NCBI GenBank assembly: GCA_018221005.1
Contig: JAAOXW010000004.1
Location: forward strand, 1 to 26,442
From: Candidatus Altarchaeota archaeon
Lineage (GTDB): Archaea > SpSt-1190
Direction: 5' to 3'
DNA length: 26,442 nt
In this document: positions 17,047 through 23,609 of the stretch, piece by piece
Layout of the letters: the number at the start of each line of letters is the position of its first letter
Numbering within the stretch: the first letter of the stretch is position 1
Notes under the pieces: model-generated
The model's input: only the letters and a program-made list of their open reading frames with translations
Told to the model about the DNA's origin: nothing
Databases searched by the model: none
Program-made: the position numbers and the translations under genes

Positions 17047-18417
17047 CTATAGCCAAGTCACACTGCTATCTTTTCCGAAGCCAAGGGCATCCGGCACACT
17101 TCTCATAGGAGTTAGTTCCCCTTCGGCATATAACTGCTTGAAAACCGCAATAATTTTTTCAGCAACATTGCTTCCATATAATTTTGGACCCTTCTTCATT
17201 TGTTCTAACATACCTTCTTTCTTAATGTGCCCCACTGTTTCTGAGAAGAATTTGGCAGAGTACGCGGGAACGAGTAAATTGGTTTTAGCCTGCATTACAG
17301 TCTCCGGCCTATCTGTATTGTATCGCACCGTCATACAAGGAACACCCAGATGGTTTAGTTCTTCCTGCATACTTCCGGAGTCCGTTAATTCTGAAAGACA
17401 GTGGCCTGATGTTAGGAATTCCATGACATGTGAATATTCCTTCCACAGGGGAGTGAATAGGAAGTTGGACTTGGCTTTTGAGAGTTTAATAACTTTTTCT
17501 CTCAACCCAAAACTTTCCAATGCAAATTTTGTACCGGGGAGTTCTATCCAAACTATTTTTTCTCCACTCTCAACTAAATCAAAGGTACCTTGAACTACTG
17601 CCTTGAATCTATTCTCAGTAAGATTGAGGCGCCTGTGAATATCCATCCTTATCCATTCACCATTCTCAAGTTCGGGATAATCATCAAATACCGAAGTCTG
17701 ACTACTTCCCTTCTTACTCTTAGCATCCACCGCGTCAACAACACTGTTCCCAACTACAAAAATTCTATCCTCTGGGTTGCCCTCATTAAGCAAGTGTTTT
17801 TTATTGAGTTCTACTGGAGCGAATTGAAATTCTGAACTAGCACCTGCTGTAAAAGTGTCCCACTGCTCTGGAAACGGCTCTTGGCGGGCCATTATCCAGT
17901 CCCCATACCATTGATTGTTAATATATTCCGCAGAATCCTTTGAGAAAGTCTTGGGCGCCATGCCCCTGAGTCCTGCCTCATTCTGTGCACCCTTCTCTCC
18001 CCGTCCAAACATCCACCCAATTGGTGCCATCCCTGTAACTAAAGTATCCCCATGAACTATTGGAACAAAACGAGTTTTCGGGAATTTTTTCTGCAGATAT
18101 CTTGAGACAAAACCCATCTTGGCTACGAGCTCATAACTTTTTTGGAGCAGGTCCCCTCTGATTTGAAGATTGAAGGCCACCCGTTCTTCAAGTTTAAATT
18201 CCTTCATACCGTGGCCCAGTAATTCGTCATAGTGCTGGCCTGCATGAATTATGATAGTTCTTACTTTGGCTTTATCTGCTGCCGGGAGCAGAGGCGCTTG
18301 TTTGTAAAAATCAGGTTTGGTCGCAGTAACAACCGCAAGTACCATTTCGTCTTCAAACTCAAAACCCTTGTTAATTTTTACAGGAAGATGATTGGGCAGT
18401 ACAACTTTTTCTACCAT
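17047..18417 (-). CDS. Divergent UDP-GlcNAc 2-epimerase-like protein
   Basis: This resembles the non-hydrolysing UDP-N-acetylglucosamine 2-epimerase (WecB/MnaA) family, which makes UDP-ManNAc for surface glycans. Matches to family motifs are HAGQHYD (58-64), VHGDTLVTGMA, EAGLRGMAP, VVGNSVVDAV, DIHRRLNLTENRF (usual THRREN region), and TDSGSMQEELNHLGVPCMTVRYNTDRPE near the C-terminus, the best match. Differences: 456 aa against roughly 360-380, an N-terminal ATKPD where GTRPE is usual, an HxEAGLR equivalent reading QNEAGLR (His to Asn), and an extra stretch of about 45 residues after EAGLRGMAP. The substrate may therefore differ. ATG 18417 follows the upstream gene by 10 bp with GGAG 6 nt before it, so it is the second gene of an operon. 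Confidence 0.75.
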   Translation of the reverse strand: MVEKVVLPNHLPVKINKGFEFEDEMVLAVVTATKPDFYKQAPLLPAADKAKVRTIIIHAGQHYDELLGHGMKEFKLEERVAFNLQIRGDLLQKSYELVAKMGFVSRYLQKKFPKTRFVPIVHGDTLVTGMAPIGWMFGRGEKGAQNEAGLRGMAPKTFSKDSAEYINNQWYGDWIMARQEPFPEQWDTFTAGASSEFQFAPVELNKKHLLNEGNPEDRIFVVGNSVVDAVDAKSKKGSSQTSVFDDYPELENGEWIRMDIHRRLNLTENRFKAVVQGTFDLVESGEKIVWIELPGTKFALESFGLREKVIKLSKAKSNFLFTPLWKEYSHVMEFLTSGHCLSELTDSGSMQEELNHLGVPCMTVRYNTDRPETVMQAKTNLLVPAYSAKFFSETVGHIKKEGMLEQMKKGPKLYGSNVAEKIIAVFKQLYAEGELTPMRSVPDALGFGKDSSVTWL

Positions 18418-18423
18418 GGATGA

Positions 18424-18427
18424 CTCC
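18424..18427 (-). promoter_or_regulatory. Shine-Dalgarno site of the epimerase-like gene
   Basis: GGAG on the minus strand lies 6 nt before ATG 18417, in the 10-bp gap after the 113-aa gene. It fits operon-internal translation. Confidence 0.45.
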
Positions 18428-18769
18428 TCAGAGGGACCTTATAATAGAAGCGATTGCTTCTAGAGGTTTTCCTATTGCCTCCCCTGGCATCAGACCTTTC
18501 ACGGTTCTATCCTTCAACTCTTCAAATTTTTTCTTAGCATTCTCAAAAACCGGTTGCCAATCTTTCCCCTTATCTGAAAGTGCCATGGCGGCCAGCTCCG
18601 CATCTCGTCCTATGGCATTCATCTCAACCATAAACTTTCTCTTAGTTACATTTTCGAGTGAGAAGTCAAATAGGGACTTAACCCCCAGCGCCTTTCTTTT
18701 TTGACTGAAGAAGTCTGAAATAGCTTTTCTCGCAGCCATTCTCTGCTTGGTTTTTTCTCGAGCGTCCAT
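18428..18769 (-). CDS. Small helical protein, unknown function
   Basis: This 113-aa protein is lysine-rich and predicted mostly alpha-helical, with no membrane segment, no cysteine and no motif I recognise. The first 30 residues are strongly basic (KTKQRMAARKAISDFFSQKRK). The ATG at 18769 is fixed by a TATA box centred 24.5 nt upstream, which is shared symmetrically with the SepF-like gene on the other strand. It is the first gene of an operon with the epimerase-like gene. Co-regulation with a cell-division protein and a surface-sugar enzyme hints at an envelope or division role, but that is inference only. Confidence 0.7.
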   Translation of the reverse strand: MDAREKTKQRMAARKAISDFFSQKRKALGVKSLFDFSLENVTKRKFMVEMNAIGRDAELAAMALSDKGKDWQPVFENAKKKFEELKDRTVKGLMPGEAIGKPLEAIASIIRSL

Positions 18770-18789
18770 TGAAATCTATATTTTTAAAG

Positions 18790-18797
18790 TATATAAA
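18790..18797. promoter_or_regulatory. Single TATA box shared by divergent 113-aa and sepF-like genes
   Basis: TATATAAA (reads TTTATATA on the minus strand) is centred at 18793.5. That is 24.5 nt from the ATG at 18769 (minus) and 24.5 nt from the ATG at 18818 (plus). No second box suits either gene in the 48-bp spacer, although an AT-rich TTTTTAAAG lies at 18781-18789. Confidence 0.55.
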
Positions 18798-18817
18798 TTG
18801 AAGGTCCTTTGAAGTAT

Positions 18818-19144
18818 ATGTGGAGTATTAAGCGCTTCTTCAGCCAATTGGGACAAAAGCTGAGTTTATCTGAGAAAATTTATCATTCTCCTGAAATCAA
18901 GTACGCACATAAGAAAGAGAAGAAGATGGCCATTGTGAAACTTAAGTCAAGCAAGGACCTTATTAAGATTAGAAAATATATTCAAGAATGTGATGCGGTC
19001 TTTATTGGCATTCGGGGTGCTAGGCGAGATGAGCTCAGTCACAATGTCACACAGATAAAGGCAACCGCTCGGCAGCAAAACAAAAAAGTCTACGGTGTAG
19101 ACCCAAGCTGGATTGTTATTAGTTCTTTTGAACAAGAAAAGTAA
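18818..19144 (+). CDS. sepF: SepF-like cell division protein
   Basis: This 108-aa protein resembles archaeal SepF, the membrane anchor for FtsZ. The first 20 residues (MWSIKRFFSQLGQKLSL) form an amphipathic helix like the SepF membrane-targeting sequence. A short basic linker follows, then an alpha/beta core of about 70 residues. The core has the SepF order: strand (AIVKLKSSKD), helix (LIKIRKYIQE), strand (CDAVFIGIRG), helix (DELSHNVTQIKATARQQ), then strands KVYGVD and SWIVIS. It is short for the family. The ATG at 18818 is chosen over the TTG at 18809 because it lies 24.5 nt from the shared TATA box. The 3' end overlaps nadM by 26 bp. Assignment is by pattern, without conserved catalytic residues to confirm it. 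Confidence 0.65.
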   Translation: MWSIKRFFSQLGQKLSLSEKIYHSPEIKYAHKKEKKMAIVKLKSSKDLIKIRKYIQECDAVFIGIRGARRDELSHNVTQIKATARQQNKKVYGVDPSWIVISSFEQEK

Positions 19145-19646
19145 AATTAAGCATACTCATAATTTTTTCAACACACTTTGGAACTCTCCCCTTGATTACC
19201 TTTCCTTTCAAAAAATCTTCCCTTATTTTACTTCCATTGAATTTTTCGGGGTGCAAAGGCTTCGGCTCAACAACAACATAACCCTTTTCACTAAATAACT
19301 GCCCCACTAATTTATTGTGCGTCATGACGGTGTGAAACTTAGGAGTTAACATTTCAACTTTTGCAACCCAAAGCCCGTTGCTGTGAATATCTTCAACCGG
19401 AATAATAGTTAGTTTTGAAGAGTCCCACCCCTTCTCTTGAATAGTTGCTTTCAGCATTTCAAGTCTTTCTCTGCACGTGAAGGGATTCTCATGTGTTCTG
19501 TCTTTTTGAGCAGAGCCAACAACTATGATGACTTCCCCCAGCTCCAAGGCTTGTTCAATTAAGCTGACATGACCCTCATGCAATGGCTGAAATCGACCAA
19601 TAACAAGGACCCTGAGGGGTTCAATAGGCCTTTCCGAAGAGGACAA
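19119..19646 (-). CDS. nadM: Nicotinamide-nucleotide adenylyltransferase (NadM type)
   Basis: This enzyme makes NAD+ from NMN and ATP. The archaeal NadM nucleotidyltransferase fold is clear: RVLVIGRFQPLHEGH with the HxGH motif, VVGSAQKDRTHENPFTCRERLEM, and FNGSKIREDFLKGK for the usual ISxTxxR region. The start is uncertain. The longest frame begins at ATG 19673, overlapping proS by 53 bp. I prefer TTG 19646, because AGGAGG lies 9 nt upstream, giving 175 aa and a 26-bp overlap with proS. An ATT at 19625 touching the proS stop would give the shortest form. It is co-transcribed with proS and converges on the sepF-like gene with a 26-bp overlap. Confidence 0.88.
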   Translation of the reverse strand: MSSSERPIEPLRVLVIGRFQPLHEGHVSLIEQALELGEVIIVVGSAQKDRTHENPFTCRERLEMLKATIQEKGWDSSKLTIIPVEDIHSNGLWVAKVEMLTPKFHTVMTHNKLVGQLFSEKGYVVVEPKPLHPEKFNGSKIREDFLKGKVIKGRVPKCVEKIMSMLNFTFLVQKN

Positions 19647-21060
19647 GATACTCCGCCTCCTTTCCGCAACCAACGCACTTACTTCCCGACTTCATTTTTT
19701 TGTTGAAGGGAATGACTCTAGGCCCAGTTTCTGTAGCTTCTGTAATGCTTTCTTCACATTTAGCATCTCCGCAGTGGGGCACAATCGCCCATTTTTTATC
19801 TGCAACAGCTTTTTTCACAGCATCTAAACTGCTTGCATCAACTGTTCTACTTTCCAAGTCTTTCTTGGCTTTCTCAAAGAGCCGCGTCTGTAGTGAGTCA
19901 AGTTCTTTGTTAATTTCCTCTTTGACGTTAGTGAGTTTGACCTTCACTTTTTCTCCAGTGTCTCGTCTAACAATGACCACTGACTTGGCCTCAACATCCT
20001 TAGGACCAATTTCAATTCGAAGGGGAACTCCCTGCATTTCCCAATCATTAAATTTCCATCCAGGGGTATAGCCTTCACGGTCATCAAGTTCAACTCTCAA
20101 TTCACCCTCCAGCAAATCTTTGTGAAGCTGCTTCGCAACTGTATTCACTGCTTGCTCCTTCCCCTTGAAAATAATTGGAACTATAACCGCCTGAATTGGC
20201 GCCACCTTGGGAGGAATAATTGCACCTTTCTCATCACCGTGAATCATAAGCAAACCCCCAATGAGCCGCATAGAAATGCCGTAGCTGTTGAGCCATGCCA
20301 ATTGCCATTTTTCTTTTTCGTCTAGGAACTTTACATCAAAGGCTACTGAAAACTTCTGGCTGAGTAGGTGTGAGGTTCCCGATTGGAGTGCTTTTCCATC
20401 AGGCATTAGTGCTTCAACACCCAAGGTGTACTCTGCACCTGCGAATTTATCACTGTCAGTCTTTCTACCCCGAATTAGGGGGAGTGCGAGGAAGTTCTCA
20501 ATAAAATCTCCATAAGCGTGAATGGCCCAATCTGTTTCATCTGCCACTTCCTCCTTACTGGCAAAGGCAGTATGAGTTTCAGTCCAAATTATCTCACGAC
20601 CACGGATGAAAGGTTTTGTCATTTTAGTTTCATATCGATAAACTTTATTCCACTGATTAAGTCTTAAAGGTAAATCCCGATAACTCTGCAACCACTTTCC
20701 CATCATGTGATGGATTATAGTTTCACTCGTTGGACGAAGTGCCATCTTTTCTTCAAGATCACTGGCGCCTCCCTGTGTGACCCATAGCACCTCCGGTGTG
20801 AAACCTGCAAAGTGTTCTGATTCTTTTTTTAGTAAACTTTCAGGAAGTAGTAGGGGAAACGAGGTGTTCTTGGCCCCCCGCGCTTGCAAAACCTTGTCAA
20901 AGTTATGCATAATTTGATCCCAAATACCATAACCATTTGGCCTGTAAACAACCATCCCCTTGACGGGGCTGTAATCTGCAAACTTTCCCCTCACAACAAC
21001 TTGTTTATACCATTCCGACAAATCGGACTTTTTTGCAGTAATTCCCAGGTCTTCTGACAT
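19621..21060 (-). CDS. proS: Prolyl-tRNA synthetase, archaeal/eukaryotic type
   Basis: This class II synthetase charges tRNA-Pro. Motif 1 region SPVKGMVVYRPNGYGIWD, motif 2 YRYETKMTKPFIRGREIIWTETHTAF and motif 3 region RLIGGLLMIHGDEKGAIIPP are all present. The anticodon-binding domain follows with GWKFNDWEMQGVPLRIEIGP. The C-terminal zinc-binding domain has two Cys pairs (CGDAKC and CVGC) and ends in Tyr, as expected for the archaeal-type enzyme. The 479-aa length is normal. ATG 21060 lies 24-25 nt from a TATA box that it appears to share with the divergent elp3 gene. nadM follows with an overlap. Confidence 0.97.
   Translation of the reverse strand: MSEDLGITAKKSDLSEWYKQVVVRGKFADYSPVKGMVVYRPNGYGIWDQIMHNFDKVLQARGAKNTSFPLLLPESLLKKESEHFAGFTPEVLWVTQGGASDLEEKMALRPTSETIIHHMMGKWLQSYRDLPLRLNQWNKVYRYETKMTKPFIRGREIIWTETHTAFASKEEVADETDWAIHAYGDFIENFLALPLIRGRKTDSDKFAGAEYTLGVEALMPDGKALQSGTSHLLSQKFSVAFDVKFLDEKEKWQLAWLNSYGISMRLIGGLLMIHGDEKGAIIPPKVAPIQAVIVPIIFKGKEQAVNTVAKQLHKDLLEGELRVELDDREGYTPGWKFNDWEMQGVPLRIEIGPKDVEAKSVVIVRRDTGEKVKVKLTNVKEEINKELDSLQTRLFEKAKKDLESRTVDASSLDAVKKAVADKKWAIVPHCGDAKCEESITEATETGPRVIPFNKKMKSGSKCVGCGKEAEYLVLFGKAY
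19656..19661 (-). promoter_or_regulatory. Shine-Dalgarno site deciding the nadM start
   Basis: AGGAGG on the minus strand lies inside the 3' end of proS, 9 nt before TTG 19646. It is also part of codons for the conserved ProRS C-terminus, so it could be a coincidence. Confidence 0.35.
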
Positions 21061-21079
21061 AACTCCGTTAGTTTCAGCT

Positions 21080-21089
21080 TTTTATATAT
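21080..21089. promoter_or_regulatory. Single TATA box shared by divergent proS and elp3
   Basis: TTTTATATAT is centred at about 21084.5, 24.5 nt from proS ATG 21060 on the minus strand and 24.5 nt from elp3 GTG 21109 on the plus strand. The starts are 49 nt apart, exactly as in the 113-aa/sepF pair. Confidence 0.55.
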
Positions 21090-21108
21090 CCTATCGTCAA
21101 GAGTGTTG

Positions 21109-22485
21109 GTGGCTAAACAGATAAAACCCATGCGCACCCTTAGTGGTGTTTCAGTCATTGCCGTTATGGCTCCTGCCCATGAGTGTCCCGGTGAATGCTC
21201 TTATTGTTTCAAAGGGCCGGATGCAGCAGTGAGTTATACTGGTAAAGAGCCTGCGGCATCCCGTGCCATACAGCTGAATTATGACCCGTATAAGATAACC
21301 CGTCAGAGAATTGAGCAGCTTGAAAAAAATGGACATCCTGTCGATAAAATTGAGTTGATTATTATGGGGGGTACTTTTAACGCGTTTCCCCGCAAATTTC
21401 AAGAGAACTTTGTTTTGCGGATTTTTGAAGCGTGTAACTTGGAAGTGTCCCAAAATTTGCAAGAGGCTTTTAAGAAAAATGAAAACGCAAAACACAGAAT
21501 TATTGGAATAACTTTTGAGACGCGACCCGACTGGGCGGGAACAGAGGAGCTCGAGTGGCTTTTAAGTTTGGGTGCTACCCGAATTGAGTTGGGTGTCCAG
21601 TCTGTTTTTGACAGCGTCTTAAAACGAGTGAATCGCGGGCATGATGTTAATGCAACTATAACTGCAACTAAGCTTGCAAAAGATCTTGGGTATAAAGTGG
21701 GTTACCACATTATGCCAGGTTTACCGGGTTCTAGTGAAAAAAAAGACCTTGAGATGTTTCAAAAATTATTCACAGATGCCAAATTCATGCCAGATATGCT
21801 CAAAATTTACCCAACTCTGGTTATTAAGGGGTCGCGATTAGAAACTTGGGTGAAGGAAGGTAAATATGACCCATTCACAACTGAACAAGCGGTTCACTTA
21901 TTGTCACGTGCAAAAACCTTGATTCCCCCTTGGGCTAGAATTATGAGAGTTCAACGGGATGTGCCAGTTCCTGAAGTTGAGGCAGGTCTAGACAAAGGTA
22001 ATCTGCGACAGATGATTTGGCAGGAAATGGACGCCCAAGGCACTAAGTGTCAATGCATTCGTTGTCGCGAGGTTAAAGGAGAGGTTCCCAGTAACTTGCG
22101 ACCGAAACTGATGGAGCGAAGATATGAAGCTAGCGGGGCCACTGAAGTTTTTTTGAGCTATGAAGATCCTACTGCCAATAAGATGGCTGCCTTCCTGCGA
22201 CTTCGCCTATTGAAGCAGGCCCCTCACCCCGTTTTGAGGGAGGAGACTGCCATTGTTCGTGAAATAAGAGTATATGGCCCGGAGGCGCGCTTTGGGGAGA
22301 AGGGCATTTGGCAACATAGGGGGATTGGAAAAGACCTGATGCGGTGGGCTGAAAATATTACCAAGAAGGAAGGCTATAAGAAACTGGCCGTTATTTCAGG
22401 TGTTGGTGTGCGAAAGTACTTCCGAAAGCTTGGTTATGACTTGGCGGAACCATATATGATTAAAAATTTAGAGGGGCAGGCTTAG
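21109..22485 (+). CDS. elp3: Elp3 tRNA uridine-34 acetyltransferase-like (radical SAM + GNAT)
   Basis: Elp3 modifies wobble uridine-34 of tRNAs using S-adenosylmethionine and acetyl-CoA. The radical SAM half (about 10-330) has the cluster cysteines C26, C30 and C33 in HECPGECSYC, then SYTGKEPAASRAIQLNYDPY, IIMGGTFNA, ETRPD and RIELGVQSV. The acetyltransferase half (about 350-455) has QHRGIGKDLMRWAE for acetyl-CoA binding and VISGVGVRKYFRKLGYDL. The GTG at 21109 is 24.5 nt from a TATA box; GTG 21103 and TTG 21106 lie nearer the box and are less likely. The resulting 458 aa lacks most of the N-terminal extension (roughly 70-90 residues) that I recall in other archaeal Elp3 proteins. The upstream DNA is the proS promoter, so no frameshifted N-terminus is hidden there. 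Confidence 0.93.
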   Translation: MAKQIKPMRTLSGVSVIAVMAPAHECPGECSYCFKGPDAAVSYTGKEPAASRAIQLNYDPYKITRQRIEQLEKNGHPVDKIELIIMGGTFNAFPRKFQENFVLRIFEACNLEVSQNLQEAFKKNENAKHRIIGITFETRPDWAGTEELEWLLSLGATRIELGVQSVFDSVLKRVNRGHDVNATITATKLAKDLGYKVGYHIMPGLPGSSEKKDLEMFQKLFTDAKFMPDMLKIYPTLVIKGSRLETWVKEGKYDPFTTEQAVHLLSRAKTLIPPWARIMRVQRDVPVPEVEAGLDKGNLRQMIWQEMDAQGTKCQCIRCREVKGEVPSNLRPKLMERRYEASGATEVFLSYEDPTANKMAAFLRLRLLKQAPHPVLREETAIVREIRVYGPEARFGEKGIWQHRGIGKDLMRWAENITKKEGYKKLAVISGVGVRKYFRKLGYDLAEPYMIKNLEGQA

Positions 22486-22494
22486 TTTTTTAAA
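22486..22494 (+). promoter_or_regulatory. TATA box of rpoH
   Basis: TTTTTTAAA begins immediately after the elp3 stop and is centred 25 nt before the GTG at 22515, which is taken as the rpoH start. A TTG at 22503 would be only 13 nt away. Confidence 0.45.
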
Positions 22495-22514
22495 CCAACA
22501 ATTTGAACTCAGAG

Positions 22515-22928
22515 GTGGAAGATTTGGTCAGATTATTGGGTAAACTTGGATACCGCGAGCTCGCACGTATTTGTGGTGAAGAAGAGCTCAAAAAGAGCGG
22601 AAAAAAAATAGACCTCATTAAGAGATTGGTTGATGATGTTTCAGAGGAGAAGCTCAGGGCTTATGTAATGGAATACATGGGTGTGGGTAAGAAAATTTTA
22701 GAACACAGTTGGGTGCCCAAACATGTTGTAATGAAGGAAGATAAAGTTAAGCAATTGCTTGAACGTCTAGGTATTAAGAAAAACCAACTTCCAAAAATGT
22801 TAGACAGTGATCCTGTGGCCATGCTTCTTGGAGCTAGGCCTGGAGATGTTTTGGAAATTACCCGTGTCCGTGAGACAAGTGGAGAAAACAAATACTACCG
22901 AGTTGTAGTTCGTTCACTTAGAGACTAG
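22515..22928 (+). CDS. rpoH: RNA polymerase subunit H (Rpo5/RPB5-like) with N-terminal SAP-like domain
   Basis: The C-terminal 80 residues (about 58-137) are a clear RpoH/RPB5 C-terminal domain. They read ILEHSWVPKHVVMKED, LLERLGIKKNQLPKML, DPVAMLLGARPGDVLEITR and KYYRVVV. Archaeal RpoH is normally just this domain, about 75-85 aa. Here it is preceded by about 55 residues resembling a SAP DNA-binding motif: LVRLLGKLGYRELARICG, then SGKKIDLIKRLVDD, then a third helix. If real, it would add a DNA-contacting module to the polymerase jaw. GTG 22515 is preferred over TTG 22503 from the TATA distance, giving 137 aa; both starts include the extra domain. The stop overlaps the convergent 149-aa gene by 15 bp. 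Confidence 0.93.
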   Translation: MEDLVRLLGKLGYRELARICGEEELKKSGKKIDLIKRLVDDVSEEKLRAYVMEYMGVGKKILEHSWVPKHVVMKEDKVKQLLERLGIKKNQLPKMLDSDPVAMLLGARPGDVLEITRVRETSGENKYYRVVVRSLRD

Positions 22929-23363
22929 TTCTTGATACTGGTCCTTACGCTTGGCTTTGAATGCAGCATATTCTGCAGGAACTACTGTGGCTACATAAGG
23001 TAACCAAAGCGCAGCAATTGCAGCGTTAACCACCACCATACCGGGTAGGGTGAATGCCCCCCTTAGAATTTTTCTCTTGCGACTAACGTCGGGATCGAAA
23101 ATATAATCATTCAAATTACTGTTGAAATCTTCCAAGTATGTAACAAGTGAAGCTTTGAAGTCAGGGTCGAGTCCCCAAATTTTTTCTTCATCCTTAACAT
23201 TATCACTATTTTTTATTAAATCATAAGATTCTTCTTTTTGAGTTTCTTTACTCTTCCTGTCGGGAATGTAAGGCGTATTTTTAAGTTTGGCTTCCTCGAT
23301 TTCGCGGTCCATATCTTCAATGTTTCCGAAATCTCTTTCGTGGCTTTCTTGGTCAAATACCAT
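22914..23363 (-). CDS. Hypothetical protein with one C-terminal hydrophobic segment
   Basis: This 149-aa protein has a highly charged, probably disordered first half rich in Glu, Lys and Asp. A helical region (about 65-90) follows, then a basic RKRK patch. A hydrophobic stretch of about 30 residues near 103-132 (LPGMVVVNAAIAALWLPYVATVV) is probably a membrane helix or hairpin, and the tail is basic. I recognise no family. ATG 23363 has a TATA box centred 24.5 nt upstream on the minus strand, which supports a real gene. The 3' end overlaps rpoH by 15 bp. Confidence 0.7.
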   Translation of the reverse strand: MVFDQESHERDFGNIEDMDREIEEAKLKNTPYIPDRKSKETQKEESYDLIKNSDNVKDEEKIWGLDPDFKASLVTYLEDFNSNLNDYIFDPDVSRKRKILRGAFTLPGMVVVNAAIAALWLPYVATVVPAEYAAFKAKRKDQYQELVSK

Positions 23364-23383
23364 TCTCGAATCCCTTGCCCCTC

Positions 23384-23392
23384 TTTAAAAAG
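23384..23392 (-). promoter_or_regulatory. TATA box of the 149-aa gene
   Basis: CTTTTTAAA on the minus strand is centred about 24.5 nt before ATG 23363. Confidence 0.45.
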
Positions 23393-23407
23393 CCACGCCG
23401 AAGAAGC

Positions 23408-23415
23408 TATAAATA
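23408..23415 (+). promoter_or_regulatory. Orphan TATA-like box facing the tRNA antisense strand
   Basis: TATAAATA is one of the best box matches in the window but serves no annotated gene. An ATG at 23436 lies 24.5 nt downstream of its centre and opens an 8-codon frame (MHISRVLW, stop ending 23462). A 5-bp hairpin with a GAAA loop (23418-23431) lies between box and ATG. A transcript from here would run antisense through tRNA-Glu. Confidence 0.3.
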
Positions 23416-23502
23416 TACTACTGAAAAGTAGACAAATGCACATTTCAAGGGTCTTGTGGTAATTTTTGGTCAAGGTTTTTGCCCTGCGGGGGAAAAAGCT
23501 TG

Positions 23503-23577
23503 TGCCCCTACCGGGATTTGAACCCGGGTCACCGGCTTGAGAGGCCGGCATCCTTGGCCGAACTAGACGATAGGGGC
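23503..23577 (-). tRNA. trnE: tRNA-Glu (CUC)
   Basis: A full cloverleaf is present on the minus strand. The acceptor stem is GCCCCTA/TAGGGGC. The D arm runs GTCT to GGAT. The anticodon stem CCGGC/GCCGG encloses the 7-nt loop CTCTCAA, giving anticodon CUC (reads GAG). The T arm has the standard GTTCGAATC loop. The discriminator is A, and CCA is not encoded (genomic ACA follows). No intron is visible. A TATA box centred 25.5 nt upstream places the transcript start at the mature 5' end, and a T-run follows shortly after the gene. Confidence 0.96.
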
Positions 23578-23598
23578 TACGTCTATCAGGAATTGTGG

Positions 23599-23606
23599 TT
23601 TTTAAA
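23599..23606 (-). promoter_or_regulatory. TATA box of tRNA-Glu
   Basis: TTTAAAAA on the minus strand is centred 25.5 nt upstream of the mature 5' end at 23577, in the 32-bp gap after the prenyl synthase gene. Confidence 0.5.
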
Positions 23607-23609
23607 GCA

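Noticed and set aside
17024..17593. 189-codon plus-strand frame opposite the epimerase-like gene
   Set aside because: It is a shadow of a gene with clear family motifs on the other strand; no TATA box or family match.
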